From contig CAZROW010000030.1 of NCBI GenBank assembly GCA_964601805.1, positions 1 to 34,290 on the forward strand: a DNA stretch of 34,290 nt. The letters run 5' to 3'. Made by a program: the position numbers and the translations under genes. Below, one piece after another: positions 7,543-13,675 of this stretch. Source of the stretch: Eutrophocola sp964601805 (GTDB lineage Bacteria; Pseudomonadota; Gammaproteobacteria; Pseudomonadales; Pseudohongiellaceae). A model generated the notes under the pieces. It made no database searches. It saw nothing but the letters and a program-made list of their open reading frames with translations, and had not been told where the DNA came from. Position 1 is the first letter of the stretch. Each line of letters starts with the position of its first letter.

Positions 7543-8861
7543 TAGAGAATGAACCGGCTCAGATCTTCATTGTCAGCCAGGTCGCCCAGGTTGGCGTCAA
7601 CAAAGCCGGCGTCAACGACAACCTTGCCATCACCGGCGTCAACCAGGTCCCTGGCGGCAAATGAGGTTTCCTCAAGCAGGCGCTCCATGACCGTATGCAG
7701 GCGGCGGGCACCGATATTTTCTGTGCGCTCGTTTACCTGCCAGGCAATTTCAGAGATTCGCTTGATGCCATCGTCAGTGAATTCCAGAGTCATGCCCTCG
7801 GTGCCCATCAGGGCAACATACTGTTTGCTCAGGGAGGCATCAGGCTCGGTGAGAATACGTTCAAAGTCACCGGCAGACAGGGCGTCGAGTTCTACGCGAA
7901 TAGGCAGGCGGCCCTGCAGTTCAGGAATCAGGTCCGAGGGTTTGGACAAATGGAAGGCACCGGAAGCAATAAAGAGGATATGATCGGTCTTGACCGACCC
8001 GTACTTGGTGGTGACCGTTGAACCTTCGATCAGTGGCAACAGGTCGCGCTGTACACCCTCGCGGGACACGCTGCCACCCTGGTGTTCATTCTTGGTGGCA
8101 ACCTTGTCGATTTCGTCGATGAAGACAATTGCGGTCTGTTCAGTGATTTCGATGGCACGGGTTTTAAGTTCGTCCTCGTTGACCAGCTTGGCAGCTTCCT
8201 CGTCCTGCAGGATTTTCAGTGCTGACTTGACGGTAACCCGGCGTGTTTTCTTCCGGCCTCCGCCCAGGTTTGAAAACATGCTGGACAGCTGGCTGCTCAT
8301 GTCCTCCATGCCAGGGGGTGCCATAATTTCCACGCCCATCTTGTCGGAGACATTGATTTCAATTTCCTTGTCATCGAGCTCGCCTTCACGCAGTTTCTTG
8401 CGAAACACCTGGCGTGAACCGGCACCATCTTCCTCTTTGTCAGACGAACCAGGCAGCAGGATATCCAGCACATGATCCTCCGCGGCATTGGCTGCCTGCT
8501 GGGCCACTTTCTGCAACTGTTCCTCGCGCAACAATTTGACGGCGGCATCCACCAGGTCGCGAATGATGGATTCCACATCGCGTCCGACATAGCCGACTTC
8601 GGTAAACTTGGTTGCCTCGACCTTGATAAAAGGTGATCCCGCCAGCTTGGCCAGGCGTCGGGCAATTTCAGTTTTGCCAACCCCGGTGGGGCCGATCATG
8701 AGAATGTTCTTTGGTGTGATTTCCTGGCGCAGTGCTTCAGGCAACTGCATGCGGCGCCAGCGATCGCGCAGGGCAATGGCCACTGCCCGTTTGGCATCGT
8801 GCTGCCCGATGATGTGCTTGTCCAGTTCGGCAGCGATTTCCTTGGGTGTAAATTCAGACAT
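7542..8861 (-). CDS. hslU: ATP-dependent protease ATPase subunit HslU (ClpY)
   Basis: HslU is the AAA+ unfoldase ring that feeds substrates to HslV in the cytoplasm. The 439-residue protein has Walker A GPTGVGKT (57-64), the pore loop GYVG (90-93), a variable intermediate domain (about 110-240), Walker B FIDEID (247-252), sensor and arginine-finger regions, and the C-terminal EDLSRFIL, whose tail inserts into HslV for activation. The length is normal. It follows hslV by 5 bp and overlaps the DUF971 gene by one base, so the three form one transcription unit. Confidence 0.98.
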   Translation of the reverse strand: MSEFTPKEIAAELDKHIIGQHDAKRAVAIALRDRWRRMQLPEALRQEITPKNILMIGPTGVGKTEIARRLAKLAGSPFIKVEATKFTEVGYVGRDVESIIRDLVDAAVKLLREEQLQKVAQQAANAAEDHVLDILLPGSSDKEEDGAGSRQVFRKKLREGELDDKEIEINVSDKMGVEIMAPPGMEDMSSQLSSMFSNLGGGRKKTRRVTVKSALKILQDEEAAKLVNEDELKTRAIEITEQTAIVFIDEIDKVATKNEHQGGSVSREGVQRDLLPLIEGSTVTTKYGSVKTDHILFIASGAFHLSKPSDLIPELQGRLPIRVELDALSAGDFERILTEPDASLSKQYVALMGTEGMTLEFTDDGIKRISEIAWQVNERTENIGARRLHTVMERLLEETSFAARDLVDAGDGKVVVDAGFVDANLGDLADNEDLSRFIL

Positions 8862-8866
8862 ATAAC

Positions 8867-9406
8867 TCAGACTTCCAGTGTTTCTATCGTCAGGTTGTGA
8901 TTGGTGTATACGCAGATACTGGCCGCAATGTTCAGGCTTTTCTCCACAATATCCCTGGCATTCATATCGGTGTTATCCAGCAGGGCGCGGGCAGCGGACT
9001 GTGCAAAGGCGCCACCGGAGCCGATGGCCATCAGGCTGTCTTCGGGCTCGATAACATCGCCATTGCCGGTGATGATGAGGGAGTTTTCGCTGTCGGCAAC
9101 AACCAGCAGTGCTTCCAGCCTGCGCAGGGCGCGCTCGGTGCGCCAGAGCTTGGCCAGTTCAACAGCTGCCCGGGTCAGCTTGCCGGAATGTTTTTCCAGC
9201 TGTTCTTCAAAACGCTCGAACAGGGTGAATGCATCGGCAGTACCACCAGCAAAACCGGCAATCACCTTGTCGTTATACAGGCGCCTGACCTTGCGGGCAT
9301 TGCCTTTCATGACGGTATTGCCCTGGCTGACCTGGCCATCTCCGCCGACGACTACCTGGTTGCCCCGGCGTACCGACAGGATAGTGGTTCCTCTGTACTG
9401 GTCCAT
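8867..9406 (-). CDS. hslV: ATP-dependent protease peptidase subunit HslV (ClpQ)
   Basis: HslV is the threonine peptidase dodecamer partner of HslU. The 179-residue product reads MDQYRGTTILSVRRG, so the catalytic threonine follows a six-residue leader (T7) that must be removed, whereas the E. coli enzyme begins directly MTT. The GDGQVS motif (22-27), the GNARKVRRL stretch and GFAGGTADAF (51-60) are typical. The ATG at 9406 has AGGAG 6 nt upstream, which supports the longer start. It is followed closely by hslU and preceded by the SPOR gene. Confidence 0.97.
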   Translation of the reverse strand: MDQYRGTTILSVRRGNQVVVGGDGQVSQGNTVMKGNARKVRRLYNDKVIAGFAGGTADAFTLFERFEEQLEKHSGKLTRAAVELAKLWRTERALRRLEALLVVADSENSLIITGNGDVIEPEDSLMAIGSGGAFAQSAARALLDNTDMNARDIVEKSLNIAASICVYTNHNLTIETLEV

Positions 9407-9481
9407 ACTGGCTCCTGGAAAAGGGATTTAATGGGGGGAGATGGGGGCAAAGCCGTGAATATCAAGCATTCGCGGCGATGA

Positions 9482-10060
9482 TTACTGTCCCTGGATGCGC
9501 ATGCGAATCGGATCTATGTTGTTCTGGATCATGACGTCCTCTGCGGCCTGCATGCTGGTTCTTCCCACGAAAGGACCGGCCTGGACCCGGTACCAGGTAC
9601 GACCCGACAGTGGCGTGGGCTGGATGCGGGCATCAAGGCCCATCAGGATGAGATTGGCGCGCATGGCCTCGGCATCATTGGGGTCCAGGAAAGAAGCGGC
9701 TTGCAAGAGGTAGGTGGTCGTGTCGTTTTCGTCCTGGGCATTGGAGGCAACCTCCACCGGAACGACATTGACCTCGACTTCCGCCTGGGGCAGGTATTCA
9801 TAGAATTGCAGATCAGTTTCGTTGCGGGATTCTTCCGCGCCGGGAGCTGAAACGGTTTCTTCTATCAGGGGAGAACTTGCTGCCAGTTGCAGGTAGGAAT
9901 AATAGCCAATGACACAGAGCAGCAGGCCGCTGAACAGTCCTGAGAAAAACCAGCTCCAGTGGTTGCTGTCCTCACTGGCTTTCCGGGTTGCAGCCCGCGC
10001 CGGTTTTTTCTTCGCGGGTTTACTTCTGGATTGCCGGGATTTGGCGAAATCTTGGGCCAT
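9482..10060 (-). CDS. SPOR-domain membrane protein (FtsN-like)
   Basis: The 192-residue product has a basic cytosolic N terminus rich in K and R (8-26), a single transmembrane helix (about 37-57), an acidic periplasmic linker, and a C-terminal SPOR fold (about 115-190) with paired YLLQAASF and WYRVQAGPF strands. SPOR domains bind denuded septal peptidoglycan, so a division or envelope role is likely. The position directly upstream of hslVU matches the FtsN-like SPOR gene of Pseudomonas, but it is too short and divergent to call FtsN with certainty. Confidence 0.85.
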   Translation of the reverse strand: MAQDFAKSRQSRSKPAKKKPARAATRKASEDSNHWSWFFSGLFSGLLLCVIGYYSYLQLAASSPLIEETVSAPGAEESRNETDLQFYEYLPQAEVEVNVVPVEVASNAQDENDTTTYLLQAASFLDPNDAEAMRANLILMGLDARIQPTPLSGRTWYRVQAGPFVGRTSMQAAEDVMIQNNIDPIRMRIQGQ

Positions 10061-10424
10061 ATATCATCTATAGTATTGTTGAATTTTTTACATGCCAGTA
10101 AGCGGATTATTTACATACTGTCATTCACTGAACCAGAAAGCATGTCGATTATTTACATGCTGCCATTCACTGAACCAGAAAGCATGTCGATTATTTACAT
10201 ACAGCCATTCACTAAACCCGAAAGTATGCCGGGTATTTACACACAGCTGGTAACCAACCAGGAAAATTCAATAACCTGCAACATCACTTTTACTACTGAA
10301 AGTTCAGCAATTGCAGGTTGCCGTATCCGCTATAAAAAATACAGCTGCCGATTATCCTTTAAATAGCCGCAGGGAAAAAGCAAAGTCGCTCATAAGACGT
10401 CATCAACCACAGCTGTGCTGCCAG
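10061..10424. other. Gene-free region between SPOR gene and priA
   Basis: These 364 bp hold the 42-bp repeat array and, further on, a 9-bp perfect inverted repeat AACCTGCAA (10273-10281) / TTGCAGGTT (10311-10319) enclosing a small hairpin CTGAA-AG-TTCAG (10296-10307). A 10-bp palindrome CACAGCTGTG lies near the priA end. In Pseudomonas argS occupies this interval; no argS-like reading frame is present here. No convincing intrinsic terminator for priA was seen. Confidence 0.6.
10105..10272. repeat. 42-bp tandem repeat array with internal dyad
   Basis: Three clear 42-bp units lie at 10105-10146, 10147-10188 and 10189-10230, plus a decayed fourth (10231-10272). Units 1 and 2 differ at 2 positions; unit 3 differs from unit 2 at 6. 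Across the 1/2 junction lies a perfect dyad AGCATGT-N9-ACATGCT (10139-10161), repeated imperfectly at 10181-10203. The array is immediately upstream of the SPOR-hslVU genes. There are no spacers as in CRISPR. 42 bp equals four helical turns, so copies fall on the same DNA face. Confidence 0.8.
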
Positions 10425-12632
10425 TCACGTAAAATCCACCGGGTCAATATCCACTGACCAGCGTACCTTGCGGCTGTTGTTGTGTTGCTCCATCGCACTG
10501 ATCAGTTGGGACACGCAGTGCTGAACTGAAGAGCGCCGGTCAGCCTCGATGATTAACTGCATCCTGTACAGGCCGCCGCGCTTTTCCATGGCTGACGGCA
10601 TGGGTCCCAGGAGTTGGCAGGCACCGGCATCAACTGTATGACGGATATCAGCCAATACCTGTTCGGGAAGTTTGCGGGTGGCGGCCTCTGCCCGGACTAT
10701 GGCCATGAAACTGAAGGGCGGCAGGTTTCCGAGTCTGCGTTCTTCCAGCAGGTTCCGAGCAAAGTGACCGTAACCTTCGTGTATCAGGGACTGCAGGGTC
10801 GGGTGGGTACTGTTAAAAGACTGGATAACAACTTCACCATTGATCTCTCCCCGTCCGGCACGTCCCGCGACCTGGGTAAGCAGTTGTCCCATATGCTCCT
10901 GGCCGCGGAAATCGGCGCTGAACAGGCCGGCATCGGCATCCAGGACAGCCACCAGGGTGACATTGGGAAAATGATGTCCCTTGGACAACATCTGGGTACC
11001 CACAAGAATACAGGGGTCGCCGCTGTCCACCTTGTCAAAAACAGCATGCATACTGTCGCGTTTGCGAGTGGAATCCCTGTCGATCCGGTAAACCGGTATA
11101 TCGGGAAATGCCTGTTTCAGGGTTTCCTCGGTTTTTTCCGTACCCATGCCCATGGCTGCCAGGTCGGTGCCCTGGCATTCCTGGCATTGTGCAGGTACCG
11201 GTTTGGCGGTTTCGCAATGATGGCAGTTCAGGGCAGGCGGGTGGCGGTGCAGGGTATAGCTGGTATCGCAGCGTGGACAGGTAGCTATCCAGCCGCAGTC
11301 CCGGCACAGGAGGATGGGCGCAAAGCCCCGGCGGTTCAGAAAGACAAGCACCTGGTTTTGCTGTTTCAGGTGTGAGCCGATCATGTCAATCAAGGCGCCG
11401 GCAAAGCCCTCGGTAAGCGTCTCACCCTTGAGGTCCAGCAAACGGTAATCGGGATGACTGGCCGTGCCTGCCCGTTCGGTAAGCTGCAGGTAGTGATATC
11501 GCCGGCTAAGCGCATTTTGAAGGCTCTCCAGGCTGGGTGTTGCGGTACCCAGAATGACGGAAATACCCAACTGCCTGGCACGGTAAATGGCCAGGTCCCT
11601 GCCTGAATAACGAAAACCGTCCTGCTGTTTATAGGAGGAGTCATGTTCTTCATCAACTATGATCAGACCGGGCCGGGCCAGGGGCGTAAAAACAGCCGAG
11701 CGGGTACCTATAATGATATCGGCCTTGCCGGAGCGGGCCCGCAGCCAGGCTGACAGGCGTTCGCTGTCATTGAGGCCGGAGTGGAAAACGGCAATTTCGC
11801 GGTTAAAGCGGCTGGCGAAGCGGCGCACCGTCTGCGGGGTCAGGCTGATTTCCGGTACCAGCACCAGGGCCTGGCGGCCAGCCTTGAGGGTATCGGCAAT
11901 GGCCTGCAGGTACACTTCGGTTTTGCCACTACCGGTCACCCCTTCCAGGAGGAAGGCGGCAAAACTTTCCGCATTCTGGCGAATCTGTGCCAGGGCATCG
12001 GCCTGTTCTTTATTCAGGGTAAGGGGCAAGTCCTCGCCATAAAGCTCACCGGGTTTTTCTGTTTCTGCTGCACTCGTGCATTCTTCGATCAAGCCTTTTT
12101 CTGCCAGTGTTTTCAGGCAGGCCGATACCGGTGTCTCAAAAGCGGCGGCCAGCTCACTCGCTGTCATGGACTTGCTGGCAGCCAGCAAGGCAAGCACTTC
12201 CTGCTGGCGGGGGGCGCGTTTGAGTGTTTCAGGATCAAGGCAGCGGCCGTCTTCAGTCAGGCGGAATGATCGGGGCTGCTTTTCTATCGCCGGCTGGCCT
12301 TTCCGGATTGCCTGGGGCAGTGAGGTTTGCAATGCCTGGCCAAGGGGATACTGGTAGTAGTCGGCAGCCCAGCGGTAAAGACTGATCAATCCCTTATCCA
12401 GCAGCGGTGCATTATCAATCAGCTGGATAGCAGATTTGAGCTTGTTTTCAGGGAAGTCCGTAGTCTTGCTGCAGCCGGTAACCAGCCCGACCAGGCGACG
12501 ATTGCCAAACGGTACCAGAATTCGCATGCCCGGTTTAAGCGTGCTGGTATCAAGACCTGCCGGCGGCTTGTAGTCAAAGGTCTGGCGAAGAGGTGAGGGG
12601 ACAGCGACCTGGATATATAAAGCTGTTGTCAC
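10425..12632 (-). CDS. priA: Primosomal protein N' (replication restart helicase PriA)
   Basis: PriA is the 3'-5' superfamily 2 helicase that recognises stalled forks and reloads the replisome. The 735 residues start with the 3'-DNA-end-binding domain (about 1-105) and have Walker A GVTGSGKT (231-238), DEEH (327-330) and GTATPS. A zinc cluster of eight cysteines follows (C442, C445, C451, C454, C469, C472, C482, C485), then the C-terminal helicase lobe with GTQMLSKGHHFPNVTLV and QVAGRAGRG. The length is typical. The start is GTG (minus strand 12632-12630), with no ATG nearby and a weak ribosome-binding site. It is divergent from the chorismate mutase gene. Confidence 0.97.
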   Translation of the reverse strand: MTTALYIQVAVPSPLRQTFDYKPPAGLDTSTLKPGMRILVPFGNRRLVGLVTGCSKTTDFPENKLKSAIQLIDNAPLLDKGLISLYRWAADYYQYPLGQALQTSLPQAIRKGQPAIEKQPRSFRLTEDGRCLDPETLKRAPRQQEVLALLAASKSMTASELAAAFETPVSACLKTLAEKGLIEECTSAAETEKPGELYGEDLPLTLNKEQADALAQIRQNAESFAAFLLEGVTGSGKTEVYLQAIADTLKAGRQALVLVPEISLTPQTVRRFASRFNREIAVFHSGLNDSERLSAWLRARSGKADIIIGTRSAVFTPLARPGLIIVDEEHDSSYKQQDGFRYSGRDLAIYRARQLGISVILGTATPSLESLQNALSRRYHYLQLTERAGTASHPDYRLLDLKGETLTEGFAGALIDMIGSHLKQQNQVLVFLNRRGFAPILLCRDCGWIATCPRCDTSYTLHRHPPALNCHHCETAKPVPAQCQECQGTDLAAMGMGTEKTEETLKQAFPDIPVYRIDRDSTRKRDSMHAVFDKVDSGDPCILVGTQMLSKGHHFPNVTLVAVLDADAGLFSADFRGQEHMGQLLTQVAGRAGRGEINGEVVIQSFNSTHPTLQSLIHEGYGHFARNLLEERRLGNLPPFSFMAIVRAEAATRKLPEQVLADIRHTVDAGACQLLGPMPSAMEKRGGLYRMQLIIEADRRSSVQHCVSQLISAMEQHNNSRKVRWSVDIDPVDFT

Positions 12633-12793
12633 TTACGGTGTCTTGCCTTGTTTGTCGGGAGAAATAGCATTGCTTTGTCAGGCTACTTGCCAGGACACCA
12701 GACTATAGCAAAATATGGGAGGGTGAGGAGATTCGGCGAGGCTTGGTTTATACTTTCCGGGTTTTTGTAATGACTCCGGAGAGACCAGATACC

Positions 12794-13084
12794 ATGCACA
12801 GCCAACAAGTGCCCGATGAACTGTTAGCACTGCGCGCCGAAATAGACCGTATAGATGACGAGATACTGGATTTGCTGGCGCAACGCTTCGAAGTCACGGC
12901 CAAGGTGGGTGAGCTCAAGGCCCGCAGCAACCTGGACTCCGTTGACCCGGCCCGGGAACAGGAAAAGCTGGAAAGAATACGCGCGCTTGCCCAGTCCAAA
13001 TCCCTGAACAGCGAGTTTATCCTGGACCTGTACCAGACCATCTTTGACGAAGTGGTGAAAAATCACCGTTCCTACCTGAAATAA
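12794..13084 (+). CDS. Monofunctional chorismate mutase, AroQ type
   Basis: The enzyme converts chorismate to prephenate for phenylalanine and tyrosine. From the ATG at 12794 the product is 96 residues: a three-helix AroQ domain with LRAEIDRIDDEILDLLAQR (R14 and R31 as substrate-binding arginines), K42, and DPAREQEKL (51-59, with D51 and R54). It carries no fused dehydratase or dehydrogenase domain. In-frame starts upstream (TTG 12743, ATG 12770) are possible, but a -10-like TATACT at 12749-12754 argues that transcription begins after them, and GGAG lies 13 nt before 12794. It is a short insertion between priA and rpmE, followed by an intrinsic terminator. Confidence 0.88.
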   Translation: MHSQQVPDELLALRAEIDRIDDEILDLLAQRFEVTAKVGELKARSNLDSVDPAREQEKLERIRALAQSKSLNSEFILDLYQTIFDEVVKNHRSYLK

Positions 13085-13101
13085 GGCGATCTGCCTGCTG
13101 C

Positions 13102-13124
13102 AAGCCCCGTGATGGCGGGCTTTT
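13102..13124 (+). terminator. Intrinsic terminator after chorismate mutase gene
   Basis: Stem AAGCCC (13102-13107) pairs with GGGCTT (13117-13122) around a nine-base loop and leads into a short T run (13121-13124). It lies 17 bp after the stop codon. Confidence 0.6.
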
Positions 13125-13184
13125 GATGCGGCCTGGCCGGATTACCACTGACGGCGAGGCAGTCCCGCCCGCCGCCAAATTCCC

Positions 13185-13212
13185 TTGTGCTGGGGGCAGT
13201 TTCTGATAGAAT
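13185..13212 (+). promoter_or_regulatory. Sigma-70 promoter of rpmE
   Basis: TTGTGC (13185-13190), a 16-bp spacer and TAGAAT (13207-13212), with TG one base before the -10 (extended -10). The predicted start is near 13219, giving a leader of about 145 nt before rpmE. Confidence 0.55.
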
Positions 13213-13218
13213 GCGCCC

Positions 13219-13362
13219 TCTTTTTTCCATGGCAATTATGCTCAGGCCCTTTAGTTGGGCCCCCAGGCGCCAGGGGAAAAGCTCAGACCAATGAATGAAT
13301 ATGGTGTCGGAAGCCGGCCTGAACAGATCCCGCCCCGGTAGCGATATTCGGAGAGAGAAAAA
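13219..13362 (+). promoter_or_regulatory. Structured 5' leader of rpmE (possible L31 autoregulatory leader)
   Basis: Between the predicted start and the rpmE ATG lie a hairpin GGCCC-TTTAGTT-GGGCC (13245-13261) and an adjacent C4/G4 pairing (13261-13276), followed by a less structured stretch and GGAGAG before the ATG. L31 synthesis is autoregulated through its leader in E. coli, and L31 leader motifs have been described in gammaproteobacteria. Assigning this leader to that class is inference; I did not match a consensus. Confidence 0.4.
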
Positions 13363-13575
13363 ATGAAAGCAGATATCCATCCCAAGTATCAGGACATCAA
13401 GGTGACTTGCGGTTGTGGCAACGTCATTGAAACCCGTTCCACGCTGTCAGAAGACATTCGCGTTGATGTATGCTCACAGTGCCATCCGTTTTATACCGGC
13501 AAGCAGAAGATCGTAGACTCTGGTGGTCGCGTAGACAGGTTCAAGCGCCGTTTCGGTGGTGCCCGCAAGATCTGA
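13363..13575 (+). CDS. rpmE: 50S ribosomal protein L31, zinc-binding type
   Basis: The 70-residue protein starts MKADIHPKYQDIKVTCGCGN and carries four cysteines C16, C18, C37 and C40, making it the zinc-binding (C+) form of L31. HPFYTGKQKIVDSGGRVDRF is the conserved C-terminal core, ending in a basic tail. GGAGAGAG precedes the ATG. Monocistronic by appearance: its own promoter lies upstream and a GC-rich hairpin downstream. Confidence 0.98.
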   Translation: MKADIHPKYQDIKVTCGCGNVIETRSTLSEDIRVDVCSQCHPFYTGKQKIVDSGGRVDRFKRRFGGARKI

Positions 13576-13585
13576 TGATGAGGAT

Positions 13586-13607
13586 GCGGGCAGTCCCCTC
13601 TGCCCGC
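13586..13607 (+). terminator. GC-rich hairpin after rpmE
   Basis: Perfect 8-bp stem GCGGGCAG (13586-13593) / CTGCCCGC (13600-13607) with a six-base loop, 10 bp after the rpmE stop. No T run follows, so it may act as an mRNA end-stabilising hairpin and not as a strict intrinsic terminator. Confidence 0.45.
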
Positions 13608-13675
13608 GCCCATATCCAATATCCTTTTCAGCAAACCTGAATCAGTTGCCTGAAAGCGTGGCTTAAAGCGCTCAG

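Noticed and set aside
10105..10272. CRISPR array
   Set aside because: Repeats are directly adjacent with no variable spacers, there are few units, and no cas genes are present.
9959..10366. Plus-strand frame of 135 codons with a 14-residue repeat over the 42-bp array
   Set aside because: It begins inside the SPOR gene on the opposite strand, has no ribosome-binding site, and the repeat stays open simply because 42 is divisible by three. It looks like a by-product of the DNA repeat.
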